NCBI GenBank assembly: GCA_903890265.1
Contig: CAITAM010000423.1
Location: forward strand, 1 to 17,311
Direction: 5' to 3'
Origin: an uncultured Pseudomonadota bacterium
GTDB taxonomy: Bacteria; Pseudomonadota; Gammaproteobacteria; Steroidobacterales; Steroidobacteraceae
DNA: 17,311 nt
Shown: positions 1-8,326 of the stretch, piece by piece
Layout of the letters: every line of letters begins with the position of its first letter
Numbering within the stretch: the first letter of the stretch is position 1
Notes under the pieces: generated by a model
Seen by the model: only the letters and a program-made list of their open reading frames with translations
The model's database searches: none
Told to the model about the DNA's origin: nothing
Made by a program: the position numbers and the translations under genes

Positions 1-735
1 ATCTCCGCCCTCGTCGAGAAGCTGAATGCCGGTTCACCCGTGTCGGTCGACGTGCCGCACGGCGATCGGGTCGCCTCGCTCGAGCTCCTGCCCCTGCCGC
101 CGGTCGCGGATGCGCCACGCCGCTTCATCGGCCTTGAGCGCTCGCTCGCCGCGCGGGCGACGGCGACCGATGCGGTGGCGCTGCCGGCCGCGCTGCCGGT
201 CGTGCTGCGCGACGACCGCCTGACCGGCCTCGCGCACCGTGACTGGTTCTGGGAACTGTACCGGCGGGACTTCGATATCGCGGCCCGGGAGACCCGCCCG
301 CTCGCCGTGTTCGTCGCCGACATCGACTCGCTCGAGGCCTACAACCAGACCTTCGGCCGGTCCGCCGGCGACAGTCTGATCCGCCTGGTCGGCCGGGCGC
401 TCGCGGCGGGCCTGCGTCGCTCGGGTGACCTCGTGGCCCACGACGGGGCCGGGCGCTTTCTGATCCTGACGCTCGGCGCGAGCGCGCAGCAGAGCGAGCG
501 TCACGCCGAGGGGCTGGCCGGGCGGGTACGGGAACTGCACGTGCACCACCCGCGCTCGGGCGTGGCGCGCTTTGCCACGGTCAGTCTCGGGGTCGCGCAC
601 TGGGACGGCCGTCGACCCGACGGCGCGCCGGTGAGTGCACAGGCGGTGTACGCGGCCGCGCTGACCGCGCTCGCCGGGTCGCGTCGTGCGGGGCGCAACC
701 GCGCCACGCTCGTGCGCGTCGCGCTTGCGAACTAA
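1..735 (+). CDS. GGDEF-domain protein with degenerate signature loop (5' partial)
   Basis: The frame is open from the first base, so the N-terminus lies outside the window; 244 residues are visible. GGDEF domains make cyclic di-GMP. The fold is well marked: DRLTGLAHRDWF matches the entry motif DxLTGLxNRxxF, VADIDSLEAYNQTFG matches the metal-binding strand and the following helix (usual form IDIDxFKxYNDxYG), ATVSLGVA matches the late strand, and RRAGRNRATLV matches the terminal AKxxGRNRV. The signature loop, normally GG(D/E)EF, reads GAGRF at 445-459. The second glycine and both acidic positions are lost, so catalysis is unlikely by family knowledge; a GTP-binding, scaffolding or inherited sensor role is more likely. 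What precedes the GGDEF domain cannot be identified. The gene is convergent with the csiV-like gene and the two stop codons overlap. Confidence 0.85.
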   Translation: MSALVEKLNAGSPVSVDVPHGDRVASLELLPLPPVADAPRRFIGLERSLAARATATDAVALPAALPVVLRDDRLTGLAHRDWFWELYRRDFDIAARETRPLAVFVADIDSLEAYNQTFGRSAGDSLIRLVGRALAAGLRRSGDLVAHDGAGRFLILTLGASAQQSERHAEGLAGRVRELHVHHPRSGVARFATVSLGVAHWDGRRPDGAPVSAQAVYAAALTALAGSRRAGRNRATLVRVALAN

Positions 736-1346
736 CCCGGCGCCGCGTCGCTCGCGGGGCTGACCGCGACCAGCGCCCCGAGGCAGGCGCTGTCGAAATA
801 ATGGCGCTCACCGAAGCGGACGCGGCGCCGTTCGTCGATCGCCGCTCCCGCCGGGCAGTCGGCAAACTCGGCCGCGAGGCGCACGCTGAGCTGTTGCCCG
901 CGGCTGAGCGCGAACTGGCCCGCGAGACCAGTTACGGGGCTCAGCTCGCGGAACGGCAGCGCGACGGTGCCGTTCGCGGCGACCGACAGGGTGCGCGTGC
1001 CGGCGGCGAGCAGCGCGTAGCCGTTGCGGTGCAGGGCTGGCAGCAGCGGCCCGAGCACCGGCCCGAGGGCGAGGCCCGGCGAGGGTGCCGCCACCGCGAT
1101 GGCGCCGCGCTGCGGCTGACGAAAGACGAGGAGCTCCACCAGCAGGGCGGCCGGGGTCGCGGCGAGGGCCGACGCCGACCCTTGCGTCGGTCCTGGCGTC
1201 GGTCCTGGCGTCGCTCCTGGCGCAGTTCCCGGCGCCAGTGCCTGGGGGTGGCTCGGCGGCTGCCCTGCGGCGTGGGCGAGACCCGCCGGCAGGCCGAGCA
1301 GCAGGGCGAGGGCGTCGCGACGGGTGAGGGCGGGATCGTGTGGCAT
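732..1346 (-). CDS. csiV: CsiV-like exported protein (short form)
   Basis: This 204-residue protein has an export signal at about residues 1-27: the twin-arginine-like TRRDALA, then a leucine/alanine-rich core, then AHA. A Pro/Gly/Thr/Ala-rich linker follows to about residue 66. Two blocks match my memory of the CsiV family: VELLVFRQPQ at 70-79 (usual form VELIVFRR) and GERHYFDSACLGALVAVSP near the C-terminus (usual form GELHYLDHPLFGVLVxITP). CsiV in Vibrio is a periplasmic peptidoglycan-binding protein needed to activate the cell-wall enzyme LpoA. The gene sits 34 bp downstream of mfd on the same strand, a pairing seen in other gammaproteobacteria and the main support beyond the motifs. A short AAAGG lies just before the ATG. 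The protein is shorter than typical members, so the middle of the family domain seems condensed. The function is inferred. Confidence 0.7.
   Translation of the reverse strand: MPHDPALTRRDALALLLGLPAGLAHAAGQPPSHPQALAPGTAPGATPGPTPGPTQGSASALAATPAALLVELLVFRQPQRGAIAVAAPSPGLALGPVLGPLLPALHRNGYALLAAGTRTLSVAANGTVALPFRELSPVTGLAGQFALSRGQQLSVRLAAEFADCPAGAAIDERRRVRFGERHYFDSACLGALVAVSPASDAAPG
1183..1230. repeat. 12-bp tandem repeat encoding the Pro-Gly linker of the CsiV-like protein
   Basis: Four consecutive 12-bp units with few differences (tgcgtcggtcct, ggcgtcggtcct, ggcgtcgctcct, ggcgcagttccc) lie in frame within the csiV-like gene. On the minus strand they encode the repeated Pro-Gly-Ala/Pro-Thr stretch of the linker after the signal peptide. 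Unit number could vary between strains without breaking the frame. Confidence 0.75.
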
Positions 1347-1380
1347 CGCCTTTCAGTCTAGCGCAGGCACCCGTCGGCGG

Positions 1381-4300
1381 TCAGGGTGCACCGAGCCGGT
1401 TCAGGAGGTCGTTCGCCGCGGCAAAGCGGGCGGCGGGCGACTCGAAGGTGCCGGAGAAGCGCAGCTTGCTCGCGCCCTCGAGCCGATAAAGGCGCGGCTC
1501 GCGGCTGACCATGGCGAGCACCGCCTTCGGGTCCACCGCGTGCTCCGCACCGAACTCGGCCACGCCGCCGCGCGGACCGACCTCGAGGCGCTTGAGGCCG
1601 AGCGGTGCCGCACGCAGCTTGAAGGCCGTGACGCGAAAGAGCGACTGCGCAGCATCCGGCAGCGGGCCGAAGCGGTCGATCAGCTCGGCCTTCAGGTCCT
1701 CGAGCGCCGCGGCATCGGCCGCGGCACTGATCCGCTTGTAGAGCACGAGCCGCAGGTGCACGTCAGGCAGGAAGTCCTCGGGCAGCAGCGCCGGTACCGA
1801 CAGGTCAATTTCAGGTCCCGCGTGCAGCGGCCGCTCAAGATCCGGTTCCTTGCCGTCCTTCAGCGCGGCGACCGCCCGCTCGAGCAGTTCGAGGTAGAGC
1901 GTGAAGCCGATCTCCGTGATTTGCCCGCTCTGCTCGTCGCCCAGCAGTTCCCCGGCGCCGCGGATCTCAAGGTCGTGGGTGGCCAGCGCGAAGCCCGCGC
2001 CGAGCTCCTCGAGCGACTCGATCGCATCGAGCCGTTTCTTCGCATCCTCGGTCATCGCGCCCAGCGGCGGGCGGATCAGGTAGCAGTAGGCGCGATGGTG
2101 CGAGCGCCCGACCCGGCCCCGCAGCTGGTGCAGCTGGGCGAGGCCAAAGCGATCCGCGCGGTCGATCAGGATCGTGTTCGCGGTCGGTACGTCGATACCG
2201 CTTTCGATGATCGTCGTGCAGACCAGCAGGTTGAAGCGACGGTGGTGGAAGTCGAGCATCAGCTGCTCGAGGTCGCGCTCGCGCATCTGCCCGTGGCCCA
2301 CCCGCACGTCGGCCTCCGGCAGCAGCGCGCGCAGCATCGCGGCGGTCTTTTCGATGGTCTCTACCGCGTTATGGACGAAGTAGACCTGGCCACCGCGGCG
2401 GATCTCGCGCAGGCACGCCTCGCGGACCGTGGAGTCGCTCCACTCGTGCACGAAGGTCTGCACCGCCAGCCGATCCGCCGGTGGGGTGGTGATCAGCGAC
2501 AGGTCACGCAGTCCGCCGAGGGCCATGTTGAGGGTGCGCGGAATGGGTGTCGCGGTCAGCGTCAGCACGTCAACGTTGGCCCGCCAGCGCTTCAGGCGTT
2601 CCTTGTCCCTGACGCCGAAGCGATGCTCTTCGTCGACAACGATGAGGCCGAGGTCCTTGAAGACGATGTCGCTCTGCAGCAGTCGATGCGTGGCGACAAC
2701 GATATCGGTCGTGCCGTTGGCGAGTCCTTCCTGGATGGCCTTGGACTCCTTGCCCGAGCGGAAGCGCGACAGCGACGAGACCCGGACCGGCCAGTCGGCG
2801 AATCGGTCGGCGAAGGTCTGGTAATGCTGCTCGGCGAGGAGCGTCGTCGGCACGAGGACCGCGACCTGCTTGCCGGCCTGTACCGCGACGAAGGCGGCGC
2901 GCAGCGCCACTTCCGTCTTGCCAAAGCCCACGTCGCCACAGACCACGCGGTCCATCGGCTTGCCCTCGCTGAGGTCGTTCAGCACGGCGCGGATCGCCGC
3001 TTCCTGATCCTCGGTCTCGTCGAAGGCAAAGGCGTCCTGGAAGGCGGCGTAGTCCGCTTCGCGCACCGACAGCGAGGTGCCCTGCCGGGCGGCGCGGCGC
3101 GCGTAAAGGTCGAGGAGCTCCGCGGCGACGTCGCGGATCCGCGCCGCCGCCTTCTTGCGCGCCTTCTGCCACTCCGGCCCGCCGAGCTTGTGCAGCGGGG
3201 CGGATTCGGGCGCGGCGCCCGTGTACCGGGCGACGCGCGACAGGGCGGTCACGGGCACGTACAGCTTGTCGCCACCGAGGTACTCGAGCACGAGGAATTC
3301 GGCCGGGCGGCCGTCGATGTCCAGGGTTTTCAGGCCCTGGTATCGGCCGCAGCCGTGGTCCTCGTGGACCACCGGTGCGCCGATCGTCAGGTCCTTGAGC
3401 TCCTTGAGGATCTGCTCCGGATCGCGCTCGGCGCGCCGGCGGCGCCGGGTGCTGTCGCGTGCCCGCTCGCCGTACAGCTGCTCCTCGCCAAGGATGGCCA
3501 GTCCCGGTCGCTCGAGCACGACGCCGCCGACGCCGGCGACCGTCGTGCACAGGCGGGACTCGACGGCGAGGAACTCACCCCACGAGGCGACGGTCGTGGC
3601 GCCAAGGTCGTGACTCTTCAGGAGGTCGGTGAGCACCTCGCGCCGGCCGAGCGATTCGGCCGTGATCAGCACGCGGCCGGTGAACGCCGCGAGCCACGCA
3701 AGCAGTGCGCCGGCCGGCGGTGTGGCGCGCGGATCGACGCGCAGCGGCGGCGGAGCGGCGACCGGAAAGTTGATGAACGACCGGCGCTCGGCGGCGGCCG
3801 CCAGCGGCTCGACTTTCGGCCGGCTGGCCACGACGTGCGCCGTGCCGGAGAGCTTGCCGAGAAACTCCTCCGGTCCGAGGTAGAGCTCCGCCGGCGGCAG
3901 CAGCGGCCGCTCTATGTCGTGGCGGCGCTGCTCGTAGCGCTCAGCGATCTCGGCGTGCGCGGCCTCAAGGGCCGGTTGCGTGCCCGCGGTGTCGATCACG
4001 AGGGGATTCGCGCCGAGGTAATCGAACACGGTGGCCAGCCCGTCGAAGAAGAGCGGCAGGTAGTACTCGACGCCACCGGGCGCGTGGCCGTCGCTGATCG
4101 CCCGGTACACCGAGGAGCGCGTGACGTCACCCTCGAAGCGGCTGCGGTAGCGCAGCCGGAACTCCTTGATCGATTCCGCCGTCAGCGGGAATTCGCGGGC
4201 GGGCAACAGGCGGATGGCGGGGCACAGCTCGAGGCTGCGCTGCGAGTCGACGTCGAAGGTGCGGATGCTGTCGATCACGTCGTCGAAGAGGTCGATGCGG

Positions 4301-4839
4301 TAGGGCTCCGACGCCCCCATCGGGTAGAGATCGACGATCGAGCCGCGGACCGCGAATTCACCGTGCGCCATCACCTGCGTGACGGCGGCGTAGCCGGCCG
4401 CGACGAGGCGCGCGCGCAGCGCCTCGAGGTCGAGGCGCTCGCCCACCGCGAGGGCGAGCGAGTGCATCGTGACGTAAGCCGGCGGCGACACGCGCAGCGA
4501 CAGCGCGTTCAGCGTCGCGACGAGCACGCCCCGGCCGAGTGCCGGCAGGCCCGCGAGGGTCGCGAGGCGCGTCGAGGTGATGTCCGGGTGGGGCGAATAG
4601 AGGTCGTAGGGCAGGGTCTCGTAGTCCGGCAGCGTGAGGAGCGGCAGGTCCGGGGCGAAGAACGCGAGTTCGCCGGCCAGCCGCTCCGCCTCGCGTCCGG
4701 TGGGTACCGCGACGACGACGGGGCCCGGGTGCGCGCGCGAGGCCTCCGCGATCGCGAGGCTGAGTGCCGAGCCGTACAGCTGGCCCCAGTCGAGCCGCGC
4801 GCCGGCAGCGGGCAGTTCGGGCTTCAGGACGTCGTGCAA
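1381..4839 (-). CDS. mfd: Transcription-repair coupling factor Mfd
   Basis: At 1152 residues this is full length for Mfd, the cytosolic translocase that pushes stalled RNA polymerase off DNA lesions and recruits UvrA. In order: a UvrB-like N-terminal module with a degenerate nucleotide site (about 1-350); the RNA-polymerase-interacting domain around 480-550, with VVHEDHGCGRYQG and LEYLGGDKLYVPV; then a RecG-like translocase with Walker A GDVGFGKTE (about 633-641), DEEH box (about 735-738), motif III TATPIPRTL (about 764) and the late motifs HGQMRERDLE and QLRGRVGRS; and the C-terminal TRCF domain from about residue 1000. The start is TTG (caa at 4837-4839 on the plus strand). An in-frame stop at 4846-4848 leaves no ATG or GTG further upstream, and the N-terminus aligns well by eye with known Mfd from here. 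The gene is divergent from lolC and followed by the csiV-like gene. Confidence 0.97.
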   Translation of the reverse strand: MHDVLKPELPAAGARLDWGQLYGSALSLAIAEASRAHPGPVVVAVPTGREAERLAGELAFFAPDLPLLTLPDYETLPYDLYSPHPDITSTRLATLAGLPALGRGVLVATLNALSLRVSPPAYVTMHSLALAVGERLDLEALRARLVAAGYAAVTQVMAHGEFAVRGSIVDLYPMGASEPYRIDLFDDVIDSIRTFDVDSQRSLELCPAIRLLPAREFPLTAESIKEFRLRYRSRFEGDVTRSSVYRAISDGHAPGGVEYYLPLFFDGLATVFDYLGANPLVIDTAGTQPALEAAHAEIAERYEQRRHDIERPLLPPAELYLGPEEFLGKLSGTAHVVASRPKVEPLAAAAERRSFINFPVAAPPPLRVDPRATPPAGALLAWLAAFTGRVLITAESLGRREVLTDLLKSHDLGATTVASWGEFLAVESRLCTTVAGVGGVVLERPGLAILGEEQLYGERARDSTRRRRRAERDPEQILKELKDLTIGAPVVHEDHGCGRYQGLKTLDIDGRPAEFLVLEYLGGDKLYVPVTALSRVARYTGAAPESAPLHKLGGPEWQKARKKAAARIRDVAAELLDLYARRAARQGTSLSVREADYAAFQDAFAFDETEDQEAAIRAVLNDLSEGKPMDRVVCGDVGFGKTEVALRAAFVAVQAGKQVAVLVPTTLLAEQHYQTFADRFADWPVRVSSLSRFRSGKESKAIQEGLANGTTDIVVATHRLLQSDIVFKDLGLIVVDEEHRFGVRDKERLKRWRANVDVLTLTATPIPRTLNMALGGLRDLSLITTPPADRLAVQTFVHEWSDSTVREACLREIRRGGQVYFVHNAVETIEKTAAMLRALLPEADVRVGHGQMRERDLEQLMLDFHHRRFNLLVCTTIIESGIDVPTANTILIDRADRFGLAQLHQLRGRVGRSHHRAYCYLIRPPLGAMTEDAKKRLDAIESLEELGAGFALATHDLEIRGAGELLGDEQSGQITEIGFTLYLELLERAVAALKDGKEPDLERPLHAGPEIDLSVPALLPEDFLPDVHLRLVLYKRISAAADAAALEDLKAELIDRFGPLPDAAQSLFRVTAFKLRAAPLGLKRLEVGPRGGVAEFGAEHAVDPKAVLAMVSREPRLYRLEGASKLRFSGTFESPAARFAAANDLLNRLGAP

Positions 4840-4975
4840 GGTGGGTTACCGCCGGGGGTGGGGGAGGGGCCGTCGACCGGCTCCGGAGGCGCGCAAGGAT
4901 ACCCGGATGGGCGCGCGCTCCATAGACCCGTCACCGCCGACCGGCCGGCGGCCGGCTGTGCTTTAATTCGCGGCC
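4840..4975. promoter_or_regulatory. Divergent mfd/lolC intergenic region
   Basis: These 136 bp separate two divergently transcribed genes and must hold promoters for both. On the plus strand TTTAAT at 4962-4967 resembles a -10 box, but no convincing -35 box lies 17 bp upstream. A transcript from it would begin almost at the lolC ATG (4976), giving a leaderless or nearly leaderless message. There is no clear Shine-Dalgarno sequence before lolC. GC-rich GGCCGGCGGCCGGC repeats lie just upstream. The box itself is a weak call. Confidence 0.3.
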
Positions 4976-6211
4976 ATGATTCCCCGTCTCGAAGCCTTTA
5001 TCGGCTGGCGCTACGCGCGCACTCGCCGGGCAGGCGTCGCCGTGTCGTTCATCACCCTGGCCTCGATCGTCGGCGTGGCGCTCGGCGTGGCGGCGATGAT
5101 CACGATCCTGTCGGTCATGAACGGCTTCGAAGCGGAACTGCGTGACCGGCTGGTCAGCCTGTCGGCGCACGCGACCGTGGCCGGCGGACCGGGGGACCCC
5201 GTGCAGGACATCGCCCGGGCCGCAGCGGTCCCGGGAGTCGCCGGCGTGGCGCCCTACCTTGAGCGCCAGGCGCTCCTGGTCGACGGCAGTGCCATGCACG
5301 GTGCGGTGCTGCGCGGCGTCGATCCGGCGTACGAGGCACGGGTTTCAGCGCTTGCCGACAGCATGGTCGAGGGCTCGCTCACCGAGCTCACGCCGGGCAG
5401 CGACGCCATCGTCCTCGGCCGGGTGCTCGCCTTCAATCTGGGGGTCGGCATCGGGGATGCCGTGACCGTCATGATCCCGGAGCCGGCCGCCGGGGCCGAG
5501 GATCTGACGCCCAGGATCCGCAGTTTCACGGTCCGCGGCATTTTCGAGGTCGGCGTCCAGGACCACGACGGGGTTCTCGCGCTCGTCGACCTCCGTGATG
5601 CCGAGGCCTTCGCCGGCCAGCCGCGTGCCGACGGGCTCAGGCTCCGCTTCACCGACCTGTACCAGGCACCGCGCCTGGCGCGCCAGGTGGCCGCAGCGCT
5701 GCCGGGCGTCCGGCGGGTGCGCGACTGGACCGAGGAGAACGCCACCTATTTCCGCGCGATTCGCCTCGAAAAGACCATGATGACGCTGATGCTCGGCCTG
5801 GTGGTGGCGGTGGCGGCGTTCAACATCGTCGCCTCGCTGGTCATGGTGGTGCGGGCAAAGCGCACCGACATCGCGATCCTGCGCACGCTCGGCATGCGCC
5901 CGCGCGAGGTCGTCGTCGTCTTCCTCGTCCAGGGCCTCGTCATCGGCTGGGGTGGCGTGCTCGCCGGCGTGGGCCTGGGTCTCGTGCTGTCCCACAACGC
6001 GCAGGCCATCCTCGACGTCCTGCAGCGGCTGCTGCATTTCCAGCTCTTCAGTGCCGACGTTTACTACGTGACGAGGATCCCGAGCATCGTCCGGCGCGGC
6101 GACGTCATCGGCATTGCGACGGCGGCGTTCCTCCTCACGCTGCTGGCGACGATCTACCCGGCACTGCGCGCCGCCCGCACGGAACCGGCCGAGGCCCTGC
6201 GCTATGAATAG
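4976..6211 (+). CDS. lolC: Lipoprotein-releasing ABC transporter permease LolC
   Basis: This 411-residue inner-membrane protein of the LolC/E family works with LolD to extract outer-membrane lipoproteins and hand them to the carrier LolA. It has the family layout: one membrane segment near the N-terminus (about 20-45), ending in the hallmark SVMNGFEAELRDRL; a large periplasmic domain (about 50-260); and three C-terminal segments (about 265-290, 311-340 and 375-400). I favour LolC over LolE because RLEKTMMTLML and the C-terminal end TEPAEALRYE resemble E. coli LolC (RMEKNMMGLLL and TQPAEALRYE). This is the first gene of the envelope series. The two permease genes are adjacent here, whereas E. 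coli has lolC-lolD-lolE. The C/E assignment is less certain than the family. Confidence 0.93.
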   Translation: MIPRLEAFIGWRYARTRRAGVAVSFITLASIVGVALGVAAMITILSVMNGFEAELRDRLVSLSAHATVAGGPGDPVQDIARAAAVPGVAGVAPYLERQALLVDGSAMHGAVLRGVDPAYEARVSALADSMVEGSLTELTPGSDAIVLGRVLAFNLGVGIGDAVTVMIPEPAAGAEDLTPRIRSFTVRGIFEVGVQDHDGVLALVDLRDAEAFAGQPRADGLRLRFTDLYQAPRLARQVAAALPGVRRVRDWTEENATYFRAIRLEKTMMTLMLGLVVAVAAFNIVASLVMVVRAKRTDIAILRTLGMRPREVVVVFLVQGLVIGWGGVLAGVGLGLVLSHNAQAILDVLQRLLHFQLFSADVYYVTRIPSIVRRGDVIGIATAAFLLTLLATIYPALRAARTEPAEALRYE

Positions 6212-7514
6212 CGGTGGCGATGCCGGCAGGCAGCGTGGCCGCCAGGGTCTGCCGTTCGAGATCCTGCTCGCCTGGCGGTACCTTCGGGCACAGACCGACA
6301 ACGGCTTCCTGTCGTTCATCTCGGTGATCGGCATCGTCGGCATCGCGATTGGTGTCGCCGTGCTCGTGGTGGTGCTCTCGGTGATGAACGGCTTCGAGGA
6401 GGAACTTCGCGCGCGGATCCTCGACGTGACGCCGCACGCGACCCTCGCCGAGACCGAGGCCGGCATCGGCGACTGGCGACCGATGCTCGCCACGATCGAG
6501 CGCGCACCGGGCGTGGCGGGCGCGGCGCCGTACGTGGAGAGCCAGTCGCTCCTCGTGGCCGGTCAGCAGGTCAGCGGGGCCGAGATCTACGGCATCGATC
6601 CCGCGCAGGAGTCGCACGTCTCCAACCTCGGCAGGAAGCTCTCGGCCGGGACGCTGGACGCGCTGAGCCCCGGCAGCTTCCGCGTCGCGCTCGGCCGGGC
6701 GCTCGCGGCCGAACTCAAGGTCGGGATCGGCGACCGGGTGATGCTCTTTACGCCGCAGGGAACGTCCTCGCCGGCGGGGCTCATCCCGCGGACTCGGCGG
6801 CTGACCGTGGCGGCGATTTTCGACTCGGGGATGTACGAATACGACCGCAACGTCGCGTTCATCAATCTCGCCGACGCCGCCCGGCTGTACCGTCTGAATG
6901 ACGCGATCAGCGGCTTTCGTCTCAAGGTCGAGGATCCGTTCGCGGCGCCCCGCGTCGTGCGCGAGGTGGCCATCGGCCTCGGCCCCGACGCGCAGGGGCA
7001 GCCACGGGAATGGTACGTGCGGGACTGGACGCGCGCGCATGCCAATTTCTTCCAGTCGGTCGCCACCACCAAGGGGATCATGTTCGCGATCCTGCTGCTG
7101 GTCACGGCCGTGGCCTCGTTCAACGTGGTCTCGACCCTCGTGATGCTCGTTCGCGAGAAGCGCCACGACATCGGAATACTTCGCACCTACGGCGTCTCGC
7201 CGCGCAGCCTGATGCTGACCTTCGTCGCGCTCGGCACCGCCATCGGCTTGCTCGGCGTGCTGTCGGGCATCCTGCTCGGCTGGGCCGTCGCGGCGAACAT
7301 CACCGGGATCGTGCGTGTGCTCGAGCACCTCCTTGGCGTGCATCTCATCGATGCCAAGGTGTATTTCATCGACGAGCTGCCAAGCCGCGTGCGGCTGGCC
7401 GATGTCGGGCGGATAGGGGTTACTGCCTTCGTGCTCGCCTGCCTGTCGACGCTATTGCCCGCCTCGTGGGCGGCGCGAACCCAACCTGCGGAGGCCCTGC
7501 GCCATGACCAGTGA
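6204..7514 (+). CDS. lolE: Lipoprotein-releasing ABC transporter permease LolE
   Basis: This 436-residue paralogue of the preceding gene is the second membrane subunit of the LolCDE complex. The ATG at 6204 begins MNSGGDAGRQ and overlaps the lolC stop by 8 bp, with GAGG just upstream. An in-frame start further upstream (6114) was rejected because it lies deep inside lolC and adds only an arginine-rich stretch. Features: a first membrane segment at about 35-60 followed by SVMNGFEEELRARIL, a periplasmic domain, and C-terminal segments at about 290-315, 335-363 and 399-423. The motif AKVYFIDELPS resembles the E. coli LolE motif SDIYFIDFLPS, hence the LolE call. An interaction with LolD is expected from the overlapping gene order. 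Confidence 0.92.
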   Translation: MNSGGDAGRQRGRQGLPFEILLAWRYLRAQTDNGFLSFISVIGIVGIAIGVAVLVVVLSVMNGFEEELRARILDVTPHATLAETEAGIGDWRPMLATIERAPGVAGAAPYVESQSLLVAGQQVSGAEIYGIDPAQESHVSNLGRKLSAGTLDALSPGSFRVALGRALAAELKVGIGDRVMLFTPQGTSSPAGLIPRTRRLTVAAIFDSGMYEYDRNVAFINLADAARLYRLNDAISGFRLKVEDPFAAPRVVREVAIGLGPDAQGQPREWYVRDWTRAHANFFQSVATTKGIMFAILLLVTAVASFNVVSTLVMLVREKRHDIGILRTYGVSPRSLMLTFVALGTAIGLLGVLSGILLGWAVAANITGIVRVLEHLLGVHLIDAKVYFIDELPSRVRLADVGRIGVTAFVLACLSTLLPASWAARTQPAEALRHDQ

Positions 7515-8226
7515 TGACGGCACGCCCGTGCTCGAGGCCGAGGGCGTTGCGAAGCACTTCCAACAGGGACCGGCGCGAGTGGACGTGCTGTCCGGCGTCT
7601 CGGTCAGGATCGGGCGCGGTGAGCGCGTGGCCATCGTCGGTGCCTCGGGCTCCGGCAAGACGACGCTGCTGCAGATTCTGGGCGGGCTTGACCTGCCGAG
7701 CGCCGGGGAGGTGAGCATTGCCGGGCAGGTGATGTCGCGGCTCAGCGACGCCGAGCGCGGCCGGCTGCGCAACCATTCGGTCGGCTTCGTGTACCAGTTC
7801 CACCACCTGCTGCCCGAGTTCTCGGCGCTGGAGAACGTGGCGATGCCGCTGCTCGTCCGGCGCACATCGCGCCAGGCGGCCTTCGCGGCGGCGGCGGCCA
7901 TGCTCGAGCGGGTGGGGCTGAGTGCACGGCTCGATCACCGCCCGGCGGCGCTGTCCGGCGGCGAGCGCCAGCGGGCGGCCGTTGCGCGGGCACTGGTGGT
8001 ACGGCCGGACGTGGTGCTGGCCGACGAGCCGACCGGCAACCTCGACGGCGGCAACGCGCTGCAGGTCTTTGAGCTCATGCTGGAGCTCAACCGGGAGCTC
8101 GGTACGAGCCTCGTGATCGTGACCCACGACGAGCGCCTGGCGGCACGCCTCGACCGGACGCTCGAGCTCAGCCTCGGGCGGCTCGAGGAGCGCCCGGCGG
8201 CCGGCTCTCGCACCGGCGCCGGCTGA
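7504..8226 (+). CDS. lolD: Lipoprotein-releasing ABC transporter ATPase LolD
   Basis: This 240-residue cytosolic ATPase drives LolC/LolE. All ABC motifs are intact: Walker A GASGSGKTT (about 46-54), a Q-loop region with the LolD-type sequence VYQFHHLLPEFSALENVAMP, signature LSGGERQRAAVARAL (about 149-163), Walker B VVLADEPTGNLD (about 168-180) and switch histidine in VTHD. The FHHLLPEFSALENV stretch is typical of LolD and separates it from other MacB/FtsE-like ATPases. The ATG overlaps the end of lolE by 11 bp and has GGAGG about 10 bp upstream. The C-terminal tail is rich in Gly, Ala and Arg and probably disordered. Confidence 0.96.
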   Translation: MTSDDGTPVLEAEGVAKHFQQGPARVDVLSGVSVRIGRGERVAIVGASGSGKTTLLQILGGLDLPSAGEVSIAGQVMSRLSDAERGRLRNHSVGFVYQFHHLLPEFSALENVAMPLLVRRTSRQAAFAAAAAMLERVGLSARLDHRPAALSGGERQRAAVARALVVRPDVVLADEPTGNLDGGNALQVFELMLELNRELGTSLVIVTHDERLAARLDRTLELSLGRLEERPAAGSRTGAG

Positions 8227-8326
8227 ACCCCGGCGTACCGACCGGCGGCGTGGGCGAACGCGCGGAGCCGGGTCCCGACGAGGTATCATGCGGGTCCTGA
8301 TCGCGGGGTAGAGAGCCGAAAATCTG

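Noticed and set aside
1324..5145. A 1273-codon open frame on the plus strand, antisense to mfd and longer than mfd itself
   Set aside because: It lies over an unmistakable mfd gene and over the lolC start, has arginine-rich low-complexity composition and no recognisable motif. Long antisense frames are expected in high-GC coding DNA.
8217..8235. CGCCGG/CCGGCG hairpin at the end of lolD, with TATCAT at 8284-8289, considered as terminator and promoter between lolD and exbB
   Set aside because: The stem is only 6 bp with no T-run, and no -35 box sits 17 bp before TATCAT. GC-rich repeats of this kind are frequent here by chance.
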